DNA of 64,000 nt from the NCBI RefSeq assembly GCF_024679245.1, contig NC_090178.1:12718861-12782860 (forward strand), written 5' to 3'. The translations under genes and the position numbers were made by a program. Source of the stretch: Pseudorasbora parva (taxonomy: Eukaryota; Chordata; Actinopteri; Cypriniformes; Gobionidae). Positions 1 through 60,719 of the stretch are shown here, one piece after another (position 1 is the stretch's first letter; each line of letters begins with the position of its first letter). The notes under the pieces are model-generated. The model saw nothing but the letters and a program-made list of their open reading frames with translations. It searched no databases and was not told the origin of the DNA.

Positions 1-118
1 CTTTTGATCAATTGAAGGCGTCCATGCTGAATAAAAGTATTCATTTCATAAATAAAAAATAAAAAATGCATCTTTCTAGAGCTGTCAGATTACATTTATT
101 AAGGTATTAATAAAAACT

Positions 119-121
<3 letters not shown>

Positions 122-209
<88 letters not shown>
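122..209. repeat. (TA)n microsatellite
   Basis: About 88 bases of uninterrupted TA dinucleotide, prone to slippage. Confidence 0.98.
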
Positions 210-214
<5 letters not shown>

Positions 215-268
215 ATCAAAAACCACAACGGAACAAAAATGGACTGTGAACATTCAACTTAAAGAGAT

Positions 269-269
<1 letters not shown>

Positions 270-354
<85 letters not shown>

Positions 355-433
355 CATCCATCCATCCATCCATCCATCCATCCATCCATCCATCCATCCA
401 TCCATCCATCCATCCATCCATCCATCCATCCAT
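270..433. repeat. Compound (ATCT)n-(ATCC)n microsatellite
   Basis: About 80 bases of ATCT tetranucleotide pass directly into about 80 bases of ATCC, differing by one base per unit. Both tracts are near-perfect. The Ser-Ile-Tyr and Ser-Ile-His open frame through them is an artefact of the repeat. Confidence 0.98.
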
Positions 434-536
434 AAATAAAACAGTGATTTTATTTTTCATTAACATTTAGCAAATTTGATAACATTTCATTCTGTTTTCT
501 AAAAACTGGACAGAATTCATTATTAATATTATTTTA

Positions 537-577
537 TTGCATCAGTGTTTTTTTAATAATAATAATAATAATAATAA

Positions 578-658
<81 letters not shown>

Positions 659-671
659 AAAAACACTGATG

Positions 672-674
<3 letters not shown>
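537..674. repeat. Perfect-armed 138-base fold-back with (TA)n centre
   Basis: TTGCATCAGTGTTTTTTT (537-554) followed by (AAT)n is mirrored by (ATT)n and AAAAAAACACTGATGCAA (657-674), an exact reverse complement. Between the arms lies (TA)n, itself self-complementary, so the whole block can form one long hairpin. A further (TA)n follows at 675-737. Confidence 0.93.

Positions 675-737
<63 letters not shown>
675..737. repeat. (TA)n microsatellite
   Basis: Pure TA run immediately beside the hairpin, ending in TTTATTTATT. Confidence 0.96.
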
Positions 738-741
<4 letters not shown>

Positions 742-1085
742 TTATTTATTTTTTATTTTTTTGTGCTTTATTACAATAACAAGAGTGAACTTATTTAATT
801 TAGGAAAAAACTACAATTTAATATTTTTTTTTAAAGTTATTTTTATACATGAAAATAAGCTGCCTTGATATTTTAGTTAGGGTTCCTCACAAGAGAATCA
901 TCATATTTGGGGGTCTTTGTCATCTAAATGTTTGCAAATCCCAGCTCTCTATATAATAAAGCCTACTCAATGGGCATTACCAATAAAAAGTCTCTTCTGG
1001 GCCTTTGAACAGTCTGATCAACTGATGCTCGTGGCATTTGGGTGTTTATGTGGAAGGCAAAGACTTTCTGAACTTTTGTACCTAC

Positions 1086-50786
<49,701 letters not shown>

Positions 50787-51017
50787 CTAAAAAAACACAC
50801 ATACATAACTTTTAAGGACAATTATTTATAACAATTTATAACTTCTTAACCAGCAAATAAAAAAATAAAAAACAGACAGTCAAAATACTGAGAAGAGGAA
50901 AGACATTCAAATGAGGCTGAAAGGAAATGAACAGTTTATACGGTACCGGATTAAGATGATCACACAGTTCACCGAGCTAAGGGACATGTTCATCATGATC
51001 TCAACAATAAAGGCCCA

Positions 51018-52241
51018 CACTCTAAAAATGGCTGGGTTAAAAACAACCCAATTGGCAACCCAGCGCTGGGTAAATATTGGACAGAACACATGCTGGGTTA
51101 AATTAACCCAGTGGCATTTTAACCCAGCAGGCTGGGCTGTTGAGAAAACCCAAAATGTAGTAAATCATTTTACAATTAATGGATTTGCTTTTCTGGGTTA
51201 TTCTTGCTGGGTTGTTCTTTAAAAAAAACCTCCTGTGCATTAGCCTACTGTAAAACTAGACAATTATGAAAGAACAAATGAAGAATGCATGTTTAGACTG
51301 TTAAAACAATCATTTTTATTGCTTGACAAATGGTACACACAAAAGTGTTAAAATTGGCAACAATGACAACTACAAACCTAATATATTCTGTCAATTTATT
51401 CACGTTTAAATCGAACTTTTATTTTGACGGGTTGCCGTGACTTTTGAGTCTCTGTGTTCATGATATGACACGCGTCCGTCATTCACACAGAGGCGCAAAA
51501 CATGGAAGAGTAATATTTAAATAGTATTTAATATAACGTTACACAGACACTGGTAAAAATTCGGCTACAGTCTGGAGCCCTGCGTGACGCGACTGAACGC
51601 AGCTGCGAGACCGAATATAGTCTACTTGTGAGTCGATGCTTTACAGATACTAGTCACATTTTTAACATTTCAGTATGTACTTGGTACCGGAGTACCGGTA
51701 CTTGTGACATCCCTACATACAAACATGTTTAATTTTTGTAAGCGGATCATGTTTCCGTGTAATCACAAACTGTATTAATCTATCGTCTCACATGCCGACC
51801 TAAACTAACATGAGTTAGTACATTGCATCGGATTCTGAGCTAAAACTTTTGTCGTCTTAACGTCATGATGTAAGCTTAAGAATTGTTGCTGCGTAGAAGA
51901 AAAGAAAAAAACGATAATTATGCTAATTAAAATGATTATTAATGAAAATATATGAACTAATCTTAAAACATCTGCAACCAGTGGCTTTGTCTTTTGTATT
52001 GTCCTTTCAAAACGACAGTTTGGGAGCGAATTTAAACGAATCAAGGCGGGAAGCACGTGAAACAACCAAGCACTGGGTAGAATCAACCAAGCATTGCGAC
52101 CCAGCAGGTTTAACCCAACGACTGGAAATTTGAAACTACCCAATGGTGTTTAAAATGTGATCAAATAAACCAGCAAAAATTACCCAACAGTCTTAACCCA
52201 GCATTTTGGGTTAAAAAAATAACCCAGCATTATTTAGAGTG
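51018..52241. mobile_element. DNA element with CACTCTAAA ends
   Basis: CACTCTAAAAATGGCTGGGTTA at the left and TAACCCAGCATTATTTAGAGTG at the right are inverted ends 1.2 kb apart. The outer 150 bases on each side are dense in AACCCA/TGGGTT. The interior is unique, GC-richer, and has no transposase. Target duplication not evident. Confidence 0.78.
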
Positions 52242-52559
52242 CATTCACATCAAGGACAATATCTACAAACTCTATAAAGTTTTAATAATACTATAATGAT
52301 TAGGAACTCCACACCAAAGCTAAAATGGAGGAACACTATAATTGTAATCATTTTCAGTGATTTTTTTTTTTTACATTGTGTTTGCACTGTTAGCTGTGAT
52401 GAAAGCATTTAGCTAGTGTAATATTACAATGATGAGATCACCACAATCATGTACTCAATGTGTCTGTGAACGACTACATGCTCATCACTGCAACCATTCA
52501 TGCCACAGAATATAATGGCACATCTAAATATAATGCTATAATCAACACTTTTCACGACC

Positions 52560-52778
52560 ATTTAACCTCGAAACCGGTAATATAAAAAACAAGCTAAAAG
52601 TTTTTGAGAGACTTCCACATGTAATACTTAGCTATTTCATATGCAAGGACGTAAGCCAATCACAGCAGTGGGCGTTTACACTGAAGTCTCACCGCAGACA
52701 CGCCCCTAAAAACAAATGATCTAAAAAAATCATACTAATATTATAAGTGGACGACAGGCAGTTCATGACCCCTTTAAA
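52560..52778. mobile_element. MITE remnant (TTCATGACCCCTTTAA end)
   Basis: The right end GGCAGTTCATGACCCCTTTAA recurs at 62148-62171 (CCAGTTCATGACACCTTTAA), and CAATCACAGCAGTGGGCGTTTA recurs in form at 61964-61983. Left limit uncertain. Confidence 0.65.
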
Positions 52779-52874
52779 GTGGCACTGCAGTGCACTTTTC
52801 TAAAAAAACTTTATTGTGTGTTAGTTGGACGCTAGTATAGTCGTCGTTATCTTTGTTTGTAGATATCTTTCTTA

Positions 52875-53448
52875 AGCCCCTTTTACACTGCACGTCGGAC
52901 CCGCAATATTCCCGGAACATTGCCGGGTCGCCTTCTGTGTGAAAGCAACCACGTCCCGGAATTGATTACCGAATTGAACCAGGGTCGGGGACCTAGTAAT
53001 ATTGCGGGATTTGACCCGGGACAAGCGCTGTGTGAACAAAAGCCGAAACTAATGCCGCAACGTGTACGTAGTTATCATGCGACTCCTAGAGCTTGTTTTT
53101 TTTAATAATACAACCCTGCAGTGCCAGAAGAGCTAGTCGGTGTTTTAAACGCAGAGAGCATATACAAAAGAAACTAAAATTAAACAAGCAGAAATGTGCG
53201 CAAACTGGACACAAGTCGAGACCACGGAGCTCCTTACTATCCGCGCTGAAGCTGAGATCGCTCGCCATTATACGTCACATCCGGATGTCACGTGTCAACT
53301 CGACCCGGGACCGTTAAGCATTGTGTGTGAAAGCGCACATATTACGGTATTTCGCTGGCAGTGTGAATGGGCCAAATCTAGCGGCCCGGGAACAAATGCC
53401 GGGTCGCATTATCCGTGCATTTGTCGGAATCGCAGTGTGAAAGGGGCT
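52875..53448 (+). mobile_element. PIF/Harbinger-type element with TTA target duplication
   Basis: AGCCCCTTTTACACTGC and GCAGTGTGAAAGGGGCT are inverted ends, and TTA flanks both sides. Inside, on the plus strand from 53194, a frame reads NWTQVETTELLTIRAEAEI, resembling the Myb/SANT-like DNA-binding protein that Harbinger elements encode beside their transposase. 574 bases, so a deleted derivative. Confidence 0.88.
53194..53310 (+). pseudogene. Myb/SANT-like fragment of the Harbinger element
   Basis: MCANWTQVETTELL and TIRAEAEIARHYTSH resemble the start of trihelix/SANT domains (W-T-xx-E-T-xx-LL). The frame loses resemblance after about 35 residues. Not a host gene. Confidence 0.6.
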
Positions 53449-54791
53449 TTAGTGTGATTTAAGAACTAATAGATCTAAAAAAAGTGATCAACTAACTCTA
53501 ACAAGACAGTGCCAGGTGTGAGGGGGTTAAGACAGAAAAACTGAAAAGCTGATTTTAGCTGGATTCTTTTGCAGGTTTAAGCAGATAAAAAAAAAAACAA
53601 AAAAAAAACAAGAGAGCTACAGCCAAGCTGACAGAGAGAGTGAACGAGACCAGACTAAATGTACAATTTACAGTAAATAGCCTCTACAATCTAAGCCTGT
53701 GCCAAAATCCAAAATGCAATCATGAGCCATGGTGAAAGAATTGAAAGTTCTCTGGCAGTTCTGAGGGCTCCTTCAATCTCCCATCATGATGAGAGGCTTC
53801 TTTACTGTACCGCGCAGAATGCACGCCTCTTCTGTGGCGCGAGTACCAACTGCACCCGGTCAGCTATTTATCCCCGGCACCTGTCTCCATTGACAGCATG
53901 TGGGCAGGGGTCATTTCACAATCAGAGGCTCCTGGGGATAGCATAACTCTCTGTCACACCAGAGAATGAGACCGTGTGATCCAAGAGAGAGAGCAAAGAG
54001 AAAGTGTGCATATGTAGCAGAGCCCGAGGCAAATTGCCCTGACCTGGACACGTAGCAGCTGGGCTATTTATAATGTTTTCACACACTTGCGCCTGCACGG
54101 GAACGTTTTGCATGTTTTTTGTGGGTTTTTCTGTGCTGATGAGAATATGTGAACAATGATACAATTCCGTATGTTCTCCAACATCATATTTAAGTTCAAT
54201 AGTTACACTAGGGCAGTATGCTTTTCCATCCTAATCATAATAAAACATAAAAGATTATGACACATATAACAGAATAAAAAGCTATTTCACTGGCTAATAG
54301 AACTATAACGCTGAAATGATATACTTCTGCTTTAATGTCATCTTAAAAATGAAAATACATACATGTATATATAAGACAATATACCACATTATATAAAGAT
54401 TTGTGTTGTTTTACTATTAAAAACTTTTAGGTGATTGTAATAAAACTGAAATAAAATCAAATATAAATATCACATGTAAAAAAAAAAAGAGAAACGTTGA
54501 TTTTGAGTTGAAGAAGCAAAATTACTGAAAACTGAAATCAAAATGAATTAAAGCTAAAGAAAAATAGAAAAAAATGACAAACGCACAACAAAACAATTAT
54601 TTAAATATTGCAAAAAAAAAAAAAATTTGATAAACCTAGATTAGCATAACCTGCCCACCTACCATAATTCCTAATCATAATCCAAACGTGTTAGCAAAAG
54701 GCTAACAAGAAAACCTTTTTGATTAATTAGAACACAATATAGGTACAAGTTGCTTTTTGATGATAAAATATCTACTGTATACATTTATATA

Positions 54792-56406
54792 CAGTCTTGT
54801 TCAAAATAATAGCAGTACAATGTGACTAACCAGAATAATCAAGGTTTTTCGTATTTTTTTTATTGCTACGTGGCAAACAAGTTACCAGAAGGTTCAGTAG
54901 ATTCAGTAGATAGTACATGATATGCGCGCTCTTAAGGCTGTGCAATTGGGCAATTAGTTGAATTAGTTGAAAGGGGTGTGTTCAAAAAAATAGCAGTGTG
55001 GCATTCAATCACTGAGGTCATCAATTTTGTGAAGAAACAGGTGTGAATCAGGTGGCCCCTATTTAAGGATGAAGCCAACACTTGTTGAACATGCATTTGA
55101 AAGCTGAGGAAAATGGGTCGTTCAAGACATTGTTCAGAAGAACAGCGTACTTTGATTAAAAAGTTGATTAGAGAGGGGAAAACCTATAAAGAGGTGCAAA
55201 AAATGATAGGCTGTTCAGCTAAAATGATCTCCAATGCCTTAAAATGGAGAGCAAAACCAGAGAGACGTGGAAGAAAACGGAAGACAACCATCAAAATGGA
55301 TAGAAGAATAACCAGAATGGCAAAGGCTCAGCCAATGATCACCTCCAGGATGATCAAAGACAGTCTGGAGTTACCTGTAAGTACTGTGACAGTTAGAAGA
55401 CGTCTGTGTGAAGCTAATCTATTTTCAAGAATCCCCCGCAAAGTCCCTCTGTTAAAAAAAAGGCATGTGCAGAAGAGGTTACAATTTGCCAAAGAACACA
55501 TCAACTGGCCTAAAGAGAAATGGAGGAACATTTTGTGGACTGATGAGAGTAAAATTGTTCTTTTTGGGTCCAAGGGCCACAGGCAGTTTGTGAGACGACC
55601 CCCAAACTCTGAATTCAAGCCACAGTACACAGTGAAGACAGTGAAGCATGGAGGTGCAAGCATCATGATATGGGCATGTTTCTCCTACTATGGTGTTGGG
55701 CCTATTTATCGCATACCAGGGATCATGGATCAGTTTGCATATGTTAAAATACTTGAAGAGGTCATGTTGCCCTATGCTGAAGAGGACATGCCCTTGAAAC
55801 GGTTGTTTCAACAAGACAATGACCCAAAACACACTAGTAAACGGGCAAAGTCTTGGTTCCAAACCAACAAAATTAATGTTATGGAGTGGCCAGCCCAATC
55901 TCCAGACCTTAATCCAATTGAGAACTTGTGGGGTGATATCAAAAATGCTGTTTCTGAAGCAAAACCAAGAAATGTGAATGAATTGTGGAATGTTGTTAAA
56001 GAATCATGGACTGGAATAACAGCTGAGAGGTGCCACAAGTTGGTTGACTCCATGCCACACAGATGTCAAGCAGTTTTAAAAAACTGTGGTCATACAACTA
56101 AATATTAGTTTAGTGATTCACAGGATTGCTAAATCCCAGGAAAAAAAAATGTTTGTACAAAATAGTTTTGAGTTTGTACAGTCAAAGGTAGACACTGCTA
56201 TTTTTTTGAACACACCCCTTTCAACTAATTGCCCAATTGAACAGCCTTAAGAGCGTGCATATCATGAATGCTGGGTCTCATTTGTTTTCTGAGAATCTAC
56301 TGAACCTACTGGTAACTTGTTTGCCACGTAGCAATAAAAAAATATACGAAAAACCTTGATTATTCTGGTTAGTCACATAGTACTGCTATTATTTTGAACA
56401 AGACTG
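54792..56406 (+). mobile_element. Complete Tc1/mariner transposon with IR/DR ends
   Basis: 1615 bases, TA on both sides (54790-54791, 56407-56408). Inverted repeats of roughly 215 bases start CAGTCTTGTTCAAAATAATAG. Each carries a second, inner copy of the terminal word: TGTTCAAAAAAATAGCAG at about 54978 and its mirror near 56196. This is the IR/DR arrangement known from Sleeping Beauty-type elements. It encloses one intact transposase. The arms differ by small indels (for example 54911-54930 against its mirror), so the copy is not brand new. Confidence 0.95.
55113..56108 (+). CDS. Intact Tc1-family transposase (331 aa)
   Basis: Cut-and-paste transposase acting in the nucleus. The start [15 protein letters not shown] opens the first helix-turn-helix (residues about 8-50), and a basic GRKRK at 53-57 fits the AT-hook/GRPR-like linker. 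A second helix-turn-helix spans about 65-105 ([13 protein letters not shown]...VRRRL). The DDE core is complete: WTDES (first Asp), [10 protein letters not shown] (second Asp), and NPIENLW (Glu), with exactly 34 residues between the last two (DD34E). It ends after NCGHTTKY. Length is close to the family norm of about 340. No stop or frameshift. It lies in the opposite direction to ptpru, in a probable intron. Activity is possible but unproved. Confidence 0.95.
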   Translation: MGRSRHCSEEQRTLIKKLIREGKTYKEVQKMIGCSAKMISNALKWRAKPERRGRKRKTTIKMDRRITRMAKAQPMITSRMIKDSLELPVSTVTVRRRLCEANLFSRIPRKVPLLKKRHVQKRLQFAKEHINWPKEKWRNILWTDESKIVLFGSKGHRQFVRRPPNSEFKPQYTVKTVKHGGASIMIWACFSYYGVGPIYRIPGIMDQFAYVKILEEVMLPYAEEDMPLKRLFQQDNDPKHTSKRAKSWFQTNKINVMEWPAQSPDLNPIENLWGDIKNAVSEAKPRNVNELWNVVKESWTGITAERCHKLVDSMPHRCQAVLKNCGHTTKY

Positions 56407-56408
56407 TA

Positions 56409-59400
56409 GATTTCTGTCTCTCTACTCTCATCTATGCCATAGAAAATAGCATTATGGCTTCATGTCATATGGCAACTGTAGAAGGAATTATGCGAGACAC
56501 ATTAAGATGCAAACGTATGATTTATAATCAAGTGGTCCATGAAATATATCATCAAGCAGACATTTTCTTCCAGGCAGACTTTCATCTGTTACACTATTCA
56601 TTTAATTGGCAGAGGCAAGCAGGTCTGTTGCCACATCAATTTACGACTAATGGCAACAACAAAAAAAGTGGAAAAGAGAGAGAGAGAAAAAGAAAGAGAT
56701 AAACTCACAGGCATACAACCTGTGACATAATCCAACCTTCCCTTCCTCTGCAAATGACAAGAAACTGAGTGTAATTTCCCACCACACTGTAGTAATTTAA
56801 ACTAATAGCCGGTTGCTTGCCAATGAAGCCATGTCTCCTTAGTCAAATCACAGTGGGAATCCTACGTCTTGTTAAAGAGGGACTAGAGATCTTCTTAGTG
56901 TTAGAAGACTAGTGTTAGCACTTCCTTAAGGTCTCAGAGGCCTGAAAGCTACAGGGTTCTGTGAAAAAGAGCATGAGCTAAGGCCTGAGGAAAAAGGTCT
57001 GCTTTAGGGCTCCATGCAAGGCCAAGGCTAAAAAAAAAGTCATAAGCATGTGGAGAGATGTAGGGCAGCAAGAAAAGAATTTGCCATGGCTCCCTCAACT
57101 TCTCTGCTCCCTCAACTGCCAAAGGCAGTTTCAAAACTTCCCCATCTTTCTGTGACAACGGCTCACTCGGTGTGGCGAAGAGATGCTTCAGAAAACTGAA
57201 GAGCTTTGTTTTTTTGCTTTTTTTTTCTGTTGACTGGAGTTACAGAATGGCTTCGGATTGAGCACATACAATCATAAAACAAATATGGTATTATTTACCT
57301 CATGTGGTTCCAAACCTGTGTGAGTTTGATTATACACTGGTTGTTTGCATACAATGAATCATTTACTGAAAATATCCAAATCAAAAGAAAGATTCATTCA
57401 ATACTTTTAGTGAATAATGACTTTAATTGTTCCTCCCACAATGATATTGAATGACTTTAGAGACTTGGAATAAGGCATGTATGGCGAATGGTGAGTTTTT
57501 GCACCAGTCCGCAGTTTTGTAACAATGCGGAAAAAAGTGATCAGCGTAATTCCGACAAACATTTCTTTTTGGAAGTCATATTGTTACAAACCTGTATAAG
57601 ATGACAGATTTTTTCAAAGTGCTTGGAGGGAGAAGAGTTTATTTAAAGAAGCCTAATTCAAGACCATGCCTTCCCTTTCAATCTGAAGCAACTTTCTATG
57701 TGACAGACTTTATATATCCAAAGACAACACAGGCTATACTTTCCCAACCCCCCATGGAGACCCCACATTACTCTAGACTTGAGAAGTCAAACTCCCACAG
57801 GAACCTTTTGAAAAGAGCCAACCATGAATTATCTTAGAAGAAACATCTCCTTTTTATAGAGTAAAGCACTTTTGGTGCATATCTTCACAGGCACAGATAT
57901 GCATCTAAGGCACCAATACAGTATGTGTCTGTATTAGACTGATAACAGTATTAAATATACATATACTTCAGAAGTCAGCAGTGAAGGGATCTGATCTAGA
58001 TTTCTTACGTCTTCAATTAAATGCAAAACTCTAACACAGAGACAGTGTAAAATGTAGGGTAAAATTCAGATTGATTAGGACACTTGCCATTGATTACTAT
58101 GAAAAAGGGTCCCAATCGACATAAATTCACCCTAAATGCATCAATTAATAAATAAATATAAATGTATATAATTAAGTGAAAAAGCAGAAATAAATGATTT
58201 GCAAATACAATTAAAATTAAATACAGATTGTTTTTTTTTCATTTATATCTTTGTCTTGTGTCAATCAAAAGCATAGAAGCAAAATCTAATTAGATTAAAT
58301 TTTCACTTTTTCAACTAATTAAAAACAACAACAGCAACAAAAAAAAGACAATGATATAGGAAATTGTGTCAACACAATAACTCTACCATAACATGTAGGA
58401 GCAATATTCCAAACATAAGATAAGATAAAAATGCGCAATTTGCATAGTTCATGCATCATTTTCACAATAACAGCTAAATCATGAGTTCTTAATGAGGTAT
58501 TAAATATATTCATCGCAAGAAATATAGATGAGAAAACATCCATTAAAGTTTGATGCGAACCTGATCAGATTTTTATCGCCGTGCTGAGTTTCCTTTCAGA
58601 ATATCAATTAAGCCCAACACAGGCATGAAATTCGTTTTAAGATTAATGTGAGCACCTGCTGAGCGCACCAAAAGTGGAAATTAGCACTTGGAGTTACAAC
58701 GAAAGTCTATTGTTCTGTGAAAATTGCCAAGGGACTGTTAATTAAACTGTCACCTGTGCAAGAAAATGGGAGCCTTGGCAGCTTAGGTTTATAAATTCGC
58801 TTGAATTTTGAGCACATCAGGGTGCCAATTTTCTTCTGGACCTTGATCGTTGATTCATAGGATGTTTATGTGCCAACAACCTCCGTTATGGATTTGTTTG
58901 ACAATCGGGATTCCTTCTTGTCATTTAGACCCTTTATGAGAGATCTCAATAAATGAATAAAACAGTTTCTTGCCCTTCTGTTTGTTAGCACTGTTAATTT
59001 GTTTAAACGTTCTTTCCTGTTGAGGAAGTTGAGAGAGCTCTATTCTGTCCATCAACATGTTGGCATGTTAGCCCACATCAGAAATGTGTGTGTGTATCTG
59101 TACCCACTGAGCAGATGGGATGACAAAACTGGCCTAAAGTGTCCAATTCCTCCTCTTGGCTTCATGCTCAGAAGGCTAGTCGTCACCCTCATTACTCAGT
59201 CTCAAAAAGAAAGTCGGGTCGATTTAACCAGGAGGCTGTGCTCGCTAGTGTCGAAAACGCCGCAGACTACAATACCGTCCTGCCCGTACTGAGCCCTTAT
59301 GTCGTTCAATAGAGGGAAGTGCAGATCTTTTTTGTTACCTTGACAGGAATCTATGCTTCCTGAACCTTTTCATCTTCTTCTGAGGAGCCTGACAGGTGGT

Positions 59401-60335
59401 AGTGTGTATTGACAGGCACAGGTGACTCCATCAGTGGTGTTTGATGTGAAGGTCTTTCTCCTGACCGGACAGAGACCCGAAAACTGATCTCTCTCTGCCT
59501 GCGTGCCGCGGCGTGCCTTTGCCGAGACTGCCCACCCCAGACAAATCTACTTTGATACAGTCCACTCCCCTACCGCAAGCAACCAAAACAAATATGATGA
59601 AAGAGTGACCTGTTCTCAGTTAGTGCCCTTGTCTCCAGAAGAGAAATGGGGCGGGGGACGTATAAAGGAAAAAGCTGTGTGTGTCTAGACGCAAAAAATT
59701 TCACCGTAAACCAATACACATCCCAAAGCTGTATGCTTTGCCCTTTAGGGAATTCACGGACGCTCACAACTCAGGTCGGAAATCTGAGTGCTTGGGGAAA
59801 AACTGCTCATGTAAGATTAGCTAGTGAACCATTATGGAGTATTTCTCAGTGGTACAGCTCTGAGAGGCTTGAGCAATGATCATAGAGCTGGACTACTGAG
59901 CCGGAAGATGGAAACCACTTTGATACCAAAACCTAGCAGCGTCCCTTTAGGCTAAGTTAGACCAATCAGTCACTACTTGAATGAGGAAATCCGTATTTTA
60001 CCTGTATTTTGAGTTACACATTGCACTGTGGATAATGTTCTTACAAAGTACAGCTATGGGACATTATCCGTCAAGTTTATGGACATCCCTTTAACCTTAA
60101 AACACAATACAATGCAATGTGTAATTCAAAATACAGGTAAAAAGCAACAAAAATGGAAAATGCCTTCATATTAACACATTGGGACTTTTTTAAAGAGGTG
60201 ATGAATTGAGAATTCAGTTTTCCCTTGAGCTTTTGATATATAAAAGGTCATGGTAATATACGAATATCCTGTAAATCTCAGAGCTGAAAACTCTGAGGCT
60301 TTTATAGACACAGACCCAGAACATTGTTGTGTGCA
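56409..60335. other. Largely unique sequence right of the Tc1 element
   Basis: 3.9 kb with few repeats: a fold-back at 59996-60145, short A-rich runs, and a homeobox-word-rich unique block at about 58550-58980. Frames at 58999-59292 (97 codons) and 59646-59879 (77 codons) are open but match nothing I recognise. No ptpru exon found. Confidence 0.5.
59996..60145. repeat. Fold-back repeat
   Basis: TTTTACCTGTATTTTGAGTTACACATTGC at the left is mirrored by GCAATGTGTAATTCAAAATACAGGTAAAA at the right, about 28 of 29 bases pairing; loop about 90 bases. Confidence 0.9.
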
Positions 60336-60713
60336 TGTAAAAAATTATTTAGAATAAAAGTTACCTGGTTGCCTTAAAATTTTTGAGTTAATACAATGAA
60401 CATTTTTTGAGATTCGACAAACTTTATTAAAATATTATTAAAAGATTTTGTAAGGTAATTTTGGGTATATATTGGGTAATTTTGTGTTTTATTTCTGATT
60501 ACGCAGTGAAACATCCCAAATAGTGCTATTTTCATGATTTATCACATTTTTTATGTGGTTTAGATACATTCATATTTTGAGTCTTTATTTATTAAACAAA
60601 TGTCCTTCATTGTATCAACTCAAATTTCAATAAACTCAAAATTTTAAGGCAACCAGGTTACTTACATTTTTAAGTTTAACCAACAAAAACCAACAATAAT
60701 TTTTTACAGTGTG
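60336..60713. mobile_element. Fold-back MITE (TAAAAAATTATT ends)
   Basis: Left TAAAAAATTATTTAGAATAAAAG and TTACCTGGTTGCCTTAAAAT are mirrored on the right by ATTTTAAGGCAACCAGGTTAC and AATAATTTTTTACA. About 380 bases, non-coding. Confidence 0.85.
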
Positions 60714-60719
60714 CGCATT

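Larger units (their letters stand above)
1..1085. other. Part of the last ptpru intron; repeats at its left
   Basis: Non-coding. Contains, in order, a fragment of an interspersed repeat (TTTTGATCAATTGAAGG...AATAAAAGTATT, 1-50), three microsatellite tracts and a long hairpin, each listed separately. From about 780 to 1085 nothing was recognised. No candidate terminal ptpru exon was found. Confidence 0.7.
50787..54791. other. Sequence upstream of the transmembrane exon (probable intron)
   Basis: No FN3 or other ptpru exon recognised. Contains the CACTCTAAA element (51018-52241), a small MITE end (52560-52778) and a Harbinger MITE (52875-53448). 53449-54791 has A-rich tracts and no recognised feature. 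Confidence 0.6.

Noticed and set aside
246..432. Regularly repeated array resembling CRISPR
   Set aside because: It is a simple tetranucleotide repeat with no spacers, and the genome is vertebrate.
246..779. Open frames rich in Ser-Ile-Tyr, Ser-Ile-His, Asn and Tyr-Ile
   Set aside because: They are direct translations of tetranucleotide, AAT and TA microsatellites, with no coding support.
1..1085. Terminal ptpru exon (expected VALEYL region)
   Set aside because: I searched the minus strand for the motif and splice signals and found none; it should lie to the left of the window.
55328..55898. Minus-strand open frames of 112 and 139 codons
   Set aside because: They lie antisense to the intact Tc1 transposase and have no family resemblance.
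59290..59510. Possible minus-strand exon (frame with TDGVTCACQYTL)
   Set aside because: Has a GT after a plausible end, but no family match and no phase-compatible link to the transmembrane exon.
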